DNA of 64,000 bases. Source: Choanephora cucurbitarum (taxonomy: Eukaryota; Mucoromycota; Mucoromycetes; Mucorales; Choanephoraceae). Shown one piece after another: positions 9,706 to 23,100 of the stretch (position 1 is its first letter; each line of letters begins with the position of its first letter). Below the pieces are notes generated by a model. The model was not told the DNA's origin, made no database searches, and saw only the letters and a list, made by a program, of their open reading frames with translations. The DNA lies in NCBI GenBank assembly GCA_025331435.1, contig JAIWNI010000064.1, positions 1-64,000 on the forward strand, read 5' to 3'. A program made the position numbers and the translations under genes.

Positions 9706-11359
9706 AGCATGTTAGTAGGGTAGATATATCAAGGTCAGAATGAAAGATATCTTACTCCTTTCGGCAATAAGAGATTAGATGCATTAGAAGAATCTAATTG
9801 ATGAGGTAACAGAGAGAAAGAGAAAAACAGAAACAACTTTCTTTGCCTTTTATATGATAGATTGTATATTCTTTGTTCTTTTTGTGTAACACTCGAGAGA
9901 GACAGACATCTCAGATTCTTAAAATTGAAACTTTTTGAATATAGATACGAACGTGGAAATTTTCACCCTGAAATTTAACTGTGATCGATATTCATTCTAC
10001 AAGAAATATACTTGAATGAATCAGGATGTCATGGCTTGAAAGCTTTTTTTCTTCCCAAGCATACTGTGACATCTTGTAAAATGGCTGTCAGTCACGGCTA
10101 AGTTTCGGGGCGATAATTTATGAATATATCTCTATATGTTATGATCAAAGGTTTTTTTTTTTGCATTAAGTTATGATCAGGAAGAGACAATTCAATATCA
10201 GATTCTGTTCTGGGGTCGAAATGAGAACTTTAATGGGCTGTAAATCTTTATTCATATAACAGAAAATATACAAAATAAAAGGCAAAGAAAATACAGCAAT
10301 GAGTTTAAGTTATTAATCCAGGGACGAGGCACGAAGCACTGTGCTAATAAACGCTTGGGGATCTTACATTGTTGAGGGACTTGACAGTAGATTTGTTCAA
10401 TTTTAGCTTAGAACCGCTTTTACTTGAAGTAACCAAAATAAATGTATAGGAAGAACCCGTTTTTTATTGTTAAGATATTTATGTTGATATTTATATAAAA
10501 AGATAATATGGTGTCCTACCATGATGGACATCTTGTCCACCGTGATAGGATCATATGTTGGTACAACCTAAGGAGGGCATTACAACTGGGAGTTACATGC
10601 ACCCCACTTTACAATTCATACTCGCGATACAGATAATAGCGAAAATCAAACATACTTAAATACTATTGGTTTAACAAATGGCAACGTTAGCACTCGATAA
10701 AGTGTTGACGCACGCGAATTTTTTTTCCATTTTCTTTTCTTTAAACCATCTTCATTACAAATAAACGTAGTTGTGCTAGAGCTTTTGCTTTAGTGACCGC
10801 CTGTATCACACGGTAGGGCTTCGTAACGTGTGATGGGGGCTCTTCTGCGAACAATCTCCGTGAACTTGGTATATTCCCTAATAGACGACGCAACCAGGGG
10901 ACGACCTGGGGTTGGCTTTTGAGTCTGGCATCTGGGCTTTTGCTTATGTACTGCCTTTCACAAAAGTTGTTCATCGAGGCTGTTTTTCTTCAATACGATG
11001 CTTAGATATACCGCGCTATGTTTCTTCAAATCAAAAAGGTAAATGTATCATTTCGCTTTACTTTTACTTTTGTTTGGTTAATAGCTTGTCTGTATTAGAG
11101 CTTTTCGCAATCAAGGGTGAATAGACACACTTTGCAAGACAGCCAAGACCATCCACCAGTGCTTCGTTGAACAAAATTTGAACAGTTTGCGCGAGCTCGG
11201 AATCGAACATGGATTATGCTTAGGTGACCACTGGGATTTTCTGCTGTGAAAACATCTCTTTAACAACCAGTCCTAGCATTTTCAACTTGGCACAGGCGAT
11301 AGATAAACCCAGAACATATAAGACTGGCTCTTATTGTATTCCAATAAACTCCTTACTAC
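9706..11359. other. Gene-poor stretch before the Tc1-type element
   Basis: No supported gene. A 77-codon minus frame (10741-10974) begins MNNFCERQYISK and ends VTKAKALAQLRLFVMKMV. Its composition is protein-like, but it has no neighbour exons or recognised family. A short GC-richer segment near 11190-11215 resembles a T-arm but does not fold as a tRNA. Confidence 0.4.
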
Positions 11360-11470
11360 TACAGTGGCACAAGATAACGTTTCGGACAGTCAAAAAATCA
11401 ATCATCTTCTTTCTTCATCATTACTCAAATAAACCTTTTGTTATCCATCTAAAACTACTCAAACCTCAAA

Positions 11471-12966
11471 ATGCCTTAAGCTACAAACATTACAAAGCGT
11501 GGTCCTTACAACGAGCGCAAATACGAAAAATATTGGGGAGTTTTCTATCTCAATCGCACCGGTCATTCTCAGCGTGAGATAGCTGGGCTTGTTGAACTAC
11601 CTTTTTCAACTGTGAACAGTATCACTGCTCGTATCAATAAAACTGACTCACCTCTGCCTCGCGTCTCTTCCGGAGCACCTATGAAAGTCGATGAAAGAGA
11701 TATGAGACATTTACGGTCCATTATGACTAAGAATCCTTTCTTGAGTTTCGATGCTGTGAAGCATGAATTGGAGAAGTTGGGAGTCAACGTCTGTAGGGCG
11801 ACAGTGATCGAGTATCTCCGGTCTATGGGTTTCAATTCGTACTATGCCAAGAAGAAGCCTGCATTGTCAGTACAACACAAGAAAAGACGCTTGGAATGGG
11901 TCCAGAAACATGTCAATTGGACCACTGACCAATGGGCCAGTGTCATTTGGTCGGATGAGTCTCGTTATGAGATAGAAGGACATCGGAATGGCCTCAAGGT
12001 CATTAGACAACAAGGCCAAGCATACAAAGAGGAGCTTACAGTTCCTACCAAGAAGTTTGGCAAGGGAAGTGTGATGCTGTGGGGTTGTTTTTTTTGAGAG
12101 GTGGAGCGAGGCCTCTTGTGTTTGTGGATGACTCAGTACATTCTGAGCGATACATCCAGATTTTGGCTGATCACTTCCAGCCATGGCTCTTGGATCTTCA
12201 AGCCAAGGAAGACAGGACCGTCCTCTTTCAAGAAGATGGCGCTACGTGCCATACCTCTGCTGCTACTCGTGCTGGGAAGACAAGACACATGATCAATGGA
12301 TTTGAGTTCTGGCCTGCACAAAGCCTAGACTTAAATCCCATTGACCATTTGTGGTGGGCCCTTGAATTTGTATTGAGTTAGGGATAAAGTTCAATATAAA
12401 AAAAGTAGAAAAAAAACACTAGTCGATTTAAAGGGGGTTTATTTTGGATAAAATAAGAGATAGATGTCTAATCCTAGTTCAAAAAAGTCTCTCTGTTTAT
12501 ACTTTTCAGGATGGTTACTAATGCTAGATGAAGACTGTGTAGAAATCGTTGTCTTGACACGATTTCTCGATGTAGCGATCTGATCACTGATCTATTCAGG
12601 GCCAGCCATTCTAAGTGTGGCACAGTTACTATTCAGGAACGTATTCGATGTCAGACTCGAAATAGAAGTGTATAGAGTATCTTTAGTTACCCCTAAAGAG
12701 GATGTACTTTAATGGTAGTATTCTGTGAGTTTTGGAAAGGATATACTTGGTAATCCATGAATCTGTCGATACTGTATATGATGTAGTTCACTACAGAGTT
12801 GAGGATTGAGAGCAGACGGCATACGGTTCAAAATGCTGCTCAATTGAAGGCGCTTTTGTTAGAAGCATCGAACGAGACCAGCCATGATCTTTTCATGCGT
12901 CTTGTTGACAGTATGAAGGATAGGTGCCAGGCTGTTATTGATGCCAAAGGCGGTCCTACCAGATAA
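11471..12966 (+). pseudogene. Tc1-like transposase, disrupted
   Basis: The frame from 11471 (ATGCCTTAA, a stop at codon 3) gives the HTH signature GHSQREIAGL and STVNSI, then the DDE fold. The first Asp is in VIWSDESRY. The second is in FQEDGATCHTS (codon 12235-12237). The third acidic residue is in SLDLNPIDHLW (codon 12343-12345), where Tc1 usually has Glu. The spacing is 35 residues, i.e. DD35D. Four defects are visible: the early stop, a one-base frame loss in the T8 run at 12088-12095, an insertion of about 435 bp after codon 12364-12366, and separation of the C-terminus. The C-terminus (ESRRHTVQNAAQLKALL ... CQAVIDAKGGPTR, TAA at 12964-12966) resumes near 12802. Confidence 0.9.
12367..12801. 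mobile_element. About 435 bp insertion inside the Tc1 transposase
   Basis: The coding sequence stops matching a Tc1 transposase after WWALE and resumes at RIESRRH. The intervening sequence is non-coding in that frame. I could not find convincing inverted termini or a target duplication, so its class is open: solo LTR, MITE or filler. Its borders are uncertain by about 10 bases. Confidence 0.5.
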
Positions 12967-13139
12967 TAAATATTTTTTTTTGTATAATCTAAAAGTAGAC
13001 ATGTTAAGGACTCTTTGACAAAAGTTTGATGAGCTCAGGTGTGATTATGCATGATAGGGATCACTATGGATTCACATAACTTGTATGCGGGTTTTTTTTA
13101 TTTAACGAAGTGTCCGAAACATTATCTTGTGCCACTGTA

Positions 13140-13905
13140 CTTGCTCATAATGCAAAAAATGAACTGGTGAAAAAACTTCTGTTGTAAACAAATAATGACA
13201 AATTATGAAATACCATATAAAATAAGGTAGCTTTTACCAGAAAATATTGAAGACAGGAGTATGTTTGTTATAGCAATTTTTTTGATAAGACCAGTACAAA
13301 TCGTTTAATATGTTGTCTTGCAAGACTTCTCAAGAAAGAATGAACCGTTCTTTATATAGAGACACGACTTAGCTCACACTCTCAATTGTTGAATCAGTAT
13401 GTACTCATCAAAACCAGCTGCATAAGCAAAGCAAAGCAAAATAAATAAATAAATAAGAACTACGTTAAGATGCCAATATCAATTTTGAGCATATTGATAG
13501 TTAAATCTGTTATTTAGAGCAAATGATATCAAAATGATAAATGAAAAGCAATTCTCTTCGTAACCAAAAACGATAGTATGACAAAATTGCTCTGTCAGTA
13601 TGATACATTGCATTAGTTTATCAGAGCAAGAAAGGAAACTATTGAAATTGATTATGCTTTGAGCTTGTTCATAAGAAAGTATGGGTTATCTGGTGGTTTT
13701 TTCTGAGAGCAGAGGTGGAACATCAATTGGTGCAGTCTAGCACTAAAGAGGTGAGCTACTCGTCATTTATGTTTGTTCAGATGAACCTACCGCTGACATT
13801 GAATTTATTTAGTAAAAAGAAATACTTCTTTTTTTTTTGCTTTTCATTCATTAACTCTCTCTTTTTTTCCTTCTTGAACACTTGTTTCGCGTCAAACTTA
13901 AAAAG
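13140..13905. other. Upstream region of the TPR/Mlp1-like gene
   Basis: No gene seen. A short AAATA/AAATAA repeat lies at 13440-13456. A pyrimidine-rich tract (about 13825-13875) precedes the ATG by some 30-80 bp, as at other promoters in this window. Confidence 0.45.
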
Positions 13906-16900
13906 ATGGCAACTTCTAGTGAAGAGGCTGCTCTTTTGAAGCAAAGTAAATAAACGTCCTTTTAGTTGTTGAGAGATGTGCTTGGTTGTCTTCGTTTATT
14001 GATCCATTCTGACTCGTTCTTATCTTAGGCTTGACAGAAAATGAATTACAACAGAAAAATCATCAACTGCAGACGACTTTACAAGAACTTTCGGAAAGAA
14101 ACTTGAGTTTGCGTATGTTTATAGCTTTGAAAAGAGTCATGAATATTTATTAATAGCTTCGAAAATTATACTTATAGAAAACGAGCTTGAAGTTGTTAGA
14201 CTTGAAAAAGAAAAGCTTCAATCAACTACGCTAACTATTGAAAACGAAAAGAAAGAAACAGAGCAAAAATTGGTTCAACTTACAGATAGCGAAAGGCTAC
14301 TAAGAGAGTACATCAAGACCACAGTGGATACATTAAACTCAAAAAGAGGTAAATATACTAGGAAAAAAAACTTTTCTTTAGTTAACCTTGTTACATGATA
14401 TAGATGCTCTGCAAAAAACTCAAGCTGAACTCAACGAGCTTCGTCAGAAGGAGATCACAAACCGAATTGAAATCGAAAGAGCTACTTTCCAAATCAGACA
14501 ACTTCAGGTATGTATAAAACAATACAGAAAAGCGCCTATGACAGACTAATTGATATGTTTCCCTCAGACATCAACTCAGAGCATTGAGCATCAGTTACTG
14601 ACAGCAAACGCTCGTGTTGAATCTCTAAACAATCAGATAAGAGCACTTGAAAATGAACGTGATAACCTTCGAGAAGATATGGTAAGCTTTTGGCTAATGT
14701 AGCAAAGTATGTAATAGAGTCTTATACCGTTATTTAGCGATTAGAAAGAAGTCGATTGGAGGAAAAGTTAGAAGATTTGAAAGCAGAAAAAGAATCTTCT
14801 TCTGATCAAATTGAACAATTACACTCTCAGTTAGAACATGCAAGAGATCGCGTTCTTCAAGCTGAAGATAAACTTGCTGATATGAAAGCAGCCCGCGATC
14901 AGCTTGAATTAAGTTTAGGCAGCACCAGCCAGGCATTTAAAAAACTTCAAAAGATCCATGAAGAATATTCAGTAGACTCGCACAAGAGAATGGCTGCTTA
15001 TGAAGCCAAAGTTGCTTTGATTTCAAAAGAAAAAGAAGACCTGGACCGTGCAAAAAAAGAGCTTGAACAGCAGTTGTCTGATGAGAGGGAACTTCGCAAG
15101 GCACAATTCAACCAAATAACTGGTCTTCATGCAGCCAATGATGATGACGACAGCAAGCCACCCAGTGATCTTTTGAAGCTTATTCATGAATATCAACAGA
15201 TTGGGAAACACCCTGAAGATATCTTTCAAGATTATTTTGAACTTCGTTCTAAATATATGCAGTCAATTCAAAAGAACGCACATGAATCCGATTGCGTTGA
15301 GAGTTTAAGCCGCAAACTAAATGAAAAGGCTAAGCTGTTTGATCGAGTACACAGAGAGCTCCAGTCAGCTAAAGCAGCCAATATTGACTTGGAACAGAAG
15401 ATTCAACAGGAAAAAACACAAAGGCAGCAAGCAGAAGCCTCTCACCAACTAATGACACACCAGATGGACGATTTGAAAAAGGAAAACAATAGCCTGAAAA
15501 CATCTCTCAATGATACCACATATCAACTTCAATTTATCTTGAGCGATATTGAGCGTCGTAATCAGCCTATTCCTGCCACTCTAAAGAGCACAGCAACTTT
15601 GTTGAATGGCGCTGAAATCACCCCTAGTCTTCCTCATAACCAACTTGTATATACAAATGTAGCAGAACTTCAAGACTGTAACAAGCAATTGATGATTGAG
15701 AACAAGACATTGAAAGACAAAGTTCAGAAATTATCGGATGAAGCTGGCACTTCAGACCTCATAAGACGAAGTGATACCTCATTCTATAAGGCTGCTGTCG
15801 AGGAAGCCAAGCAAGCCATGTCTGAGCTGGAAACAAAGAACCAAGAGCTGCAGACAAAGCTTGATAGAAAGAGTACAGAATGTGACAATTATCAAAAGAT
15901 CATCAATCAGTTTGGTGACAGTGATGATGTTTCAGCTAAGTTTGCTCAAATTCAAGAGACACAAAATCGTCAACGCGAAGAAATGGATGTCACATTTGAT
16001 CAATATCGCAAAGAGACACTTGTAGAAGTCAACAAACTTAAAGAAGAACTTGAATCAGCACGCAACTCTGATAGAGAAGCCAGGCTATCTTTATCGGAAG
16101 TTTCCTCTCAACGACGTTATCTTGAACAACGCGTGGAACGCTTGAATGCTTCTACTGAAGAGCTTAATCAAGAACTCAAGTCAGCACATCGTCAAAGCGA
16201 CACTTTGCACGAGCGTATAACTGCTAGAGATAAAGAGATTGCTGAGATTAAGTCAGAATTACAAGATTACAAGGCTAGAGTAGAGAATCTTCGCTATGAA
16301 AACACTCTTCTGACTACACGAATGGAGATTGCTAACAATGCATACAAAGATGTTAAGGAAGCAGTGACTAAGGAGTCGAGTGAAAAAGCGCAATTGACTT
16401 CTTTACTTGAAGTAATCAAGTCTCGTATGGATGATGTTATCGCATCTGGTAGAGAGAAGACTGAGCAATCTGTTGAAACTGTTGAGAGATTGACAAGAGA
16501 ACTACGCCATGCACGCGAATCCTTAACATTAGCTGAAAAACAACTGGAAAGCTATAAAGCTGTAGATCAAAACGAAATACAGGACAAGTACAAAGAAGCT
16601 ACTATTGAAATTCGCCTATTAAAGACAAAGATTGCCGAGTTGGAACAACAACTGTCCAATGTCAACCAAGAACGAATCATTGCTCAAACCAAGCTATCTT
16701 CCGCCGAAGAACAGTTGAAGGCTGCTAATTCAAACGCCAGTACCAATGACGAATCAAGTGATGTCAACGCTCATTTGTTGGCTGAAGCTCAAGATCGCGT
16801 TCGTGTTTTGGAAGCCAATATAGAGGAATTCCATACAATCATCCGGGAATCTGAAACCAAGACAAAGGAACTTCAAGAGAAGCACGAGAACTACATTGTA

Positions 16901-19620
16901 GAATGCCAAGCTACCATTGATAAGCTGATCAAAAACTTGGAAGAAAGAACAACAGAAGTAACCAACATTCAGAATGAGGCACAGATGGCTATTGCTGAAT
17001 ACAAGTCTTTGAGTGAACAATCCAAGGCTGCTCAAGAAGAGCTGAATATTCAAAAGCAAGCTTTGGAAGAGAAGGTTGGTTCTTTGGAACTGTCTAATAC
17101 TGAGCAGCAAGAAAAGATCAAGACATTAGAAGCCACTCTTGAGGAAAAAACCTCAATTCACAAAGAAGTTGAGACCAAGTTGGCTAATGAAACACACATT
17201 GCTGAAGAACAACGCCAAACTATTAATAGCTTACGTGCCGATGTGTCCAATTTGACCTTTGAAATTTCTCAGTACAAGACTACCATCGCTGCCGCTTCAA
17301 ACACGGAATCATCTCTTCGCGCTGAGCTTGAACGTGAACTCAGTGAACGTAATTCGTCAGAACAAGAGTGGAAGAAGAAGTTGGACGAAGCTGAGAAGAG
17401 ACGTGAACAACTTAGTGAAAGCGTCTCTGAATTGATCGCTAAGCATGCAGAATGGTCTGTTGCTCAAGACAAAGAAAATGGTTCCGAGCGTGCTGAATTC
17501 GATAGAACTGCCAAGGAAATTATCGAGCAACTGCGTGAAGCCTGTGCTACTCTTCATATTGAAAAAGATGCATCTGAAAATAATTACCGACATGAGCGTC
17601 TCAAGGTCAAGCGTGCTGAAAGTGAAGCAGAAGCTGCCCGTTCTCAGGTTGCTCTTTTGCAAGCTGATCTCACTCGTTTGCGTCAAGAAAATAAGGAATT
17701 ATCTGAAAAGGAACTGAAAGCGTCTTCTACCACTCAGTTAGAGCGCGATGCTTTTAAGGCTCAAAACCACCAGTTGCTATATGAAAACAATGTGTTACGC
17801 GAATTGAGGGAAGCTGCCCAGCTTGAAAAGTCCCAGTTGGCAGACCAAGTTGCTCCTCTTAAGCTCAAGATCAGTATTCTTGAATCGCAACTTGAAACAA
17901 CCACACAAAGTCTTGAAGTACTTACTAAAGGCCAAAAAGATTGGGCTGCTCGTTCTGCTAAACTCTTAGAGAAGTATAATGTAAAGCAATCTCTTTTGAA
18001 AAAAAAAACTTCTCAATGTCAATGATTTACTAATCTTTCTTAAATCCGTAGAAATCAGATCCTGCTGAAACTGAGAGTCTTAAAGCAGAATTAAAAACAA
18101 CAAAATCAGAGTTGGAAAAGACCAAGGCCGAGTTAGAATCAGTTAAGAGAGAGGTAGAAAAGCTTCAGGCTGAAAATAAGAAGTTAGAATCCACTGTCGA
18201 AACACTCGAGGAAACAGTCAAGACAAAGGAAAGTGAAAGGGCAAATGTTACCATGAAGGCCAATGAAAGAGGTCGTATTGCTATGGATTTGAAGAGAAGA
18301 CTGGAAGCAAGTGAAAAGTCTTTAAATGAAGCCAAGGAGAAGTTAGCTCAAGCCGAAAAGAAGACTGCTGAAGCTGAGAAAAAGATAGCTGATGTTGCTA
18401 CTGCAAATGGTGCTGGCTCGACCACTGCTAACGCTGAGCCTGAAATCAGCCCTGCACAAAAGGCAGAGTTGGAGAAATTGACTAAGGAAAAGGAGACATT
18501 GGAAGAGCAAAGAAAGGCTGCAGAAGAAGCCAAAGCTACACTAGAAGCCGAACTGGCTACTGCTAAAACTGAGACTGCCAATTTCGAAAAGAAGTACAGC
18601 GGACTCTTGCAAAAAGCTCGCCATGTTCAGATCGAGAAGAACAGAATTGCCAAAGAATTGGAAGCTCTTAAAGCAGCTGCTGCTACAGGCACTAGTACTA
18701 CTAGCATCAATGATGGTAGTGGTAGCACCAACAACAACACAGAAACTATTGCCCTTAAATCAAAGATCGCTGAGCTTGAGAAAGAGCTTGCTGTCGCTCG
18801 CAAGTCCCTGAGTGAAAGTACAGTAGAAATCAACAGATACAAAGCTCAGACATCAATGGCTCAAAACAAGTCCAACCGCCTTCAGAAGGAGCTTGATGCT
18901 CTCAAGGCTTCCGCTGCTTCTGCTGAAAAAAAGAGCGTGAAGACGCCTTTAGAAGATGCCACCCCTCAAACTGCTGCTCCTCTTCCTGCTCCTACTCCTG
19001 TAGAAAGTGCTCCTGCAACACCTAAAGCAACAGCAGTTCCTCCAGTTGATGAAAAAGATTCTGCCCCTCTTACTGAAGAAGCCGCACCTGTGCCAGCTGC
19101 TTCTGATTTGGCAGAAACTGAAGAGCTTCCCACCACACCAGTAGCTATCGCTTCTACATCTGAACCATCTAACAAGGACAATACTATCATAGAAGCTGAA
19201 TTGAGTATGGAAATGGATGCTGATGTTGCAGCCGAAGAAAATGTATCTGAGACGGTAGTAGTGGAAACACTTCCAAATAACACTATCGCAGTTGAAACAC
19301 CGGCTCCTACTGATGAACTAGTAGAAGAAAAGAACGAAGAAGTGCCCGTGGAAGTGGAAGAATCAAGTGAAGCAACTAAAGGCAATGCGGAACAAAAACC
19401 ATCAGCAGTAGCAACGGACATAGAACCATCTACAGTGGATTCTCCTATCATTCCCAATGAAGAAGTAGGAGAGCCTGCTAATCTTGATACAAACAGCAAT
19501 GAAGATGATCCATCGGAAACTAAATCATCTGGTGTAAAACGTGACAGAGGAGAAAGTGAAGAAGAAGGTGAAATCAATGAACCTGGCTCCCCTAAAAAGA
19601 AGGCAAACACATCATCTTAA
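13906..19620 (+). CDS. MLP1: Nuclear basket protein TPR/Mlp1-like, 1774 aa
   Basis: Exons are 13906-13945, 14029-14112, 14178-14348, 14404-14507, 14568-14681, 14738-17980 and 18052-19620. All have GT..AG introns and matching phases, giving 1775 codons including TAA. Residues 1 to about 1450 are almost uninterrupted heptad coiled coil. The last part (about 1530-1774) is disordered, Ala/Pro-rich then acidic, ending GEINEPGSPKKKANTSS, a possible basic localisation signal. The join KLLEKYN|KSDPAETESLK across the last intron matches a conserved K-Y-x-x-x-D-P site of TPR/Mlp proteins. These form the inner nuclear-pore basket and act in mRNA quality control and spindle checkpoint. Length agrees with Mlp1 (about 1.9 kDa x 10^3 class). 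An AATAAA signal lies at 19657. Another long coiled-coil protein (Uso1-like) is the alternative. Confidence 0.82.
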
Positions 19621-19656
19621 ATGCATTGTATATTAAACAAAAAAACAGCAAATCTT

Positions 19657-19662
19657 AATAAA
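19657..19662 (+). terminator. Polyadenylation signal AATAAA
   Basis: It is the canonical hexamer 37 bases after the TPR/Mlp1-like stop codon. Confidence 0.5.
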
Positions 19663-20101
19663 GTCAGATCTATAACCCTTATATTATTACAGTAAATCAA
19701 GCATATTTAATTATAGACTTTTCTTTTTGAATGTACTTTACTCAGAAGGATCGAAGCATCTAGTCTATACGATAGAAAATGAGCATTCTGTTGCAATGGA
19801 TCGATTCATATGTTTGATAGCTGACTTACATTGTTCAACAAAAAACATACTACATTATTAGCTGATTCTTTGACAATAGCAGCATGAGCCTTAATTTTTG
19901 CTAATAGTACATAATATATGATAAAACACTGATTTCTTTTCTGCTTGTGATGTTTCAGCCGTGACCGCCTAGTAAAAATAATTCAAGAAGCTATCACTTT
20001 TCAAACATCTCAATTTGGAAACTTGTTAAACATAAACTAAAAAAAATTTAAAAGTTGCTTTGACAAACTTTTTTTTGTTATTTTTTTCTCTTTAATTCAA
20101 A
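19663..20101. other. Intergenic region, Kap123 promoter
   Basis: No gene. A T-rich tract (about 20069-20092) ends 10 bases before the Kap123 ATG, typical of core promoters here. No TATA box is clear. Confidence 0.45.
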
Positions 20102-23100
20102 ATGGAAGTAAGTGACAAGAAGAAGCGTCATGCACATAACATAATATGTCCTTATTCATTTGCTCGAAAAACAGCAATTTCTTGCAGGACTTGACGATCT
20201 CTTGACCAAATTAGCTCAAGCCCAAGATTCAGAGACCATTAGAACTGTATGTTAGTCAACATAGTCTCTGTGTATTTATCAACTCAATTTTTTTTGTGTG
20301 ATCAATAGGCCACCTCTGCTTTAAACACACAATACTATGCTTCCTCTGATTGTGTGCCTGCACTTATCGAGATCATTGCCCGATCTCCTCACTTCCAGGT
20401 TCGTCAGTTGGCTGCTGTTGAATTGAGAAAGAGAATCTCGAAGTGGTGGTCTCAAATCCAAGAAGCTGTCAAAGTCAACTTGCGCGCTCAACTACTAACG
20501 ATTGCTTTAAGTGAACAAAAGTAAGAGGGGGAGGAATTAGGTAGGAAAAACTGGATTATTGACCTTGTGTTTGTTTAGTGATCAAGTTCGCCATGCTGTT
20601 GCCCGCGTTATTTCTTCTGTTGCTAGTATTGACATGCCTGACGAAAAGTGGCCAACTTTATTGAACTTTTTGCACGAATCTTGTGCTAGTCAGACTGCTT
20701 CTCACCGTGAAATTGGTATCTATTGTCTTTATACCCTATTTGAGGTAATCGCCGACTTTTTTATGAACAACACTGTATCTCTTTTTGAGATGTTCAGCAA
20801 GTTGATTGTGGATCCTGAGAGCAAGTCAGTTAGAATTACCACTGTTTTAGTTCTCGGTAAGCTTTCCGAATTTGTAGACAGTGAAGATAAGCCTACTATC
20901 GTAAGTTGCGTGTTTTTTTTCTCTTTCAACATTGCATATTGTTTAGAAGCTTATGCTAGATGTGTTTGTGTGAATAGAAAATGTTCAGAGCTATTATTCC
21001 CAACATGGTGAATGTATTGGAACAGTGCATCAAGGATGGCGATGAAGAAAATGCGGCTCAAATTTTTGAAGTATTCAACACTTTGTTGATGTTGGATGCA
21101 CCTTTACTGAATGAGCATTTGGCTCAATTGATTGACTTCTTCTTAACCGTTGGTGGTAATGCTGAATTAGATGATAGCATCCGTGTCTTTGCTCTTTCTT
21201 TTTTGATGTGGGCTGCTATTTATAAGCAAAATAAGATTAGAAACCTCAAGTTGGTTGGCCCAATTGTCGAAAGATTGATGCCTATCGGTACCGAAGAGGA
21301 TCCTGAAGATGTTGATGAAGATTCTGCCTCCCGTTTGGCTTATAAAGTCTTGAATGCTTTAGCTACTAACATCCCTCCCCAACAAGTATTCCCTGTTGTT
21401 ATGCCCTTTGTCCTAAACTATATTCAAAACCCTAATCCTAACTATCGTAAGGCCTCTATGATGGCTTTCGCTGTCACAGTTGAAGGCTGTACTGAGATTA
21501 TTGCCAGTAAGCTCAATGAGCTCTTGCCTTTGGTATGTACTGGCCTGCAAGATCCTGAAATTATTGTACGTCGTGCAGCTTGTATGGCTCTTGGTTGTCT
21601 TGCCGAAGAAATGCCCTCCGATATCTCTGAACATCATCAAGCACTTTTGCCTCTTGTCTTTAGCTTGATGAACGATAACAACACTGAAGTCATTAAGCAT
21701 GCCTGTAATGCATTGGATGCCATACTTGAAGGTCTTGGCGCTGACATCATTCAATACCTTCAGATGTTGATGGAGAAGCTCTTGTTTTTGTTGAGTAGCT
21801 CTGGGGAAACTGAGACTAAAGCTACCGTGATTGCTGCTATTGGTAGTGCCGCTCATGCTGCAGGAGAAGCTTTCCAGCCCTACTTCAATGAAGTTTTGCC
21901 TCGTATTGTTCAGTTTATGTCATTGAAGGAAACATCAGATGACCAATTGTTGCGAGGTGTTGCTACTGATACTGCTGGTTCTATTGCTGAAGCTGTTGGC
22001 GCTGACCTTTTTAGACCTTATGTTCAAAACATAATGGCATTGGCTGTCGAACAACTCTACTTGGACTCACCTCGTCTTCGAGAGTGCTCTTATGCACTTT
22101 TCTCTAACCTTGCTCGTGTCTTTGGTGAAGAATTTGCTCCCTTCTTGCCCACTATTGTTCCTGAGATCTTAAACTCATGTAAGGCTGAAGAAAAGAACGA
22201 AACTGTCTTAGACGAAGAAGTTGACTTGACTACTGGTGGCGATATGGATGACGACCTCGAAGATGACTTTGACAATTTCAACTTCAATTCAGCTATTGCT
22301 GATGAAAAGGAATTTGCCGTAGATGCATTGGGTGAATTGTTTGCTAACACCAAATCTCATTTTATGCCTTATGTTGAAGCCTCTCTTCTCGAGTTGCAAA
22401 AGTTGACTAGCCACCTTTACGATGGTGTGCGTAAATCTGCCACTCAAAGTTTGTTTACTTTCCTCAAAACTTTCTATCTCATGTCAAATCCTGCTAGCCC
22501 CTGGACGCCTGGTGTTCCTGCTACCTATGCTGTTCATGAGAACGTTCAAAACTTGATTAACTCTGTCATTCCTATGACCTTAGAATTGTGGAAAGAAGAG
22601 GATGACCGATCTACAGTTGCTCAAACATGTCAAGAATTCGTTACTGCTCTTCGTTTGATGGGTCCCATATTGATTTCTGATTCACTTGAAGATATTGCTC
22701 AAAACCTATTGGAAATCTTTCAAAAGAAGTCAATTTGTCAACAAGCTTTTGATGATGGCGACTACGACGAAGAAGATGATGAAATCGAGTCTGAATCTCT
22801 CTTGATCACTTCTGCTGGTGATCTTGTTGCCGCTCTTTGCGAAGTTGTTGGCCCTAGCTTCAACAAGTATTTTGAAGTCTACCTGCCTTTGATTTGCAAA
22901 TACTACAAGCCCAACAAAACACAAGCTGAGCGTTCTATGGCCATTGGTTGTCTAGGTGAATGTATAGTTGGCATTAAGGAAGCTGTTACTCCTCACACAG
23001 AGCGTTTGACTCAATTATTTGTAAAGGCATGCAACGATGAAGACGAGCTTGTTCGTAGCAATGCTGCTTTCGCTTTGGGCTGCTTAACTACCAACACTCA

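Larger units (their letters stand above)
11362..13137 (+). mobile_element. Full-length Tc1/mariner-type DNA transposon, inactive
   Basis: The left end is CAGTGGCACAAGATAACGTT (11362 onward). The right end read in reverse (13137 downward) is CAGTGGCACAAGATAATGTT, followed on both sides by TTCGGACA. The termini therefore match at about 27 of 28 bases. TA flanks both ends (11360-11361, 13138-13139). The 1776 bp between them contain a decayed transposase gene and an inner insertion. Element size, TA site and CAG termini fit the Tc1 branch. Confidence 0.93.

Noticed and set aside
11188..11260. tRNA-like T-arm (GGAATCGAAC) upstream of the Tc1 element
   Set aside because: The stem halves do not pair and no acceptor or anticodon arm can be drawn.
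18966..19610. 214-codon minus-strand Ser/Val-rich frame opposite the TPR/Mlp1 acidic tail
   Set aside because: Mirror of a Glu/Ala/Pro-rich coding exon; composition is fully explained by the plus-strand gene.
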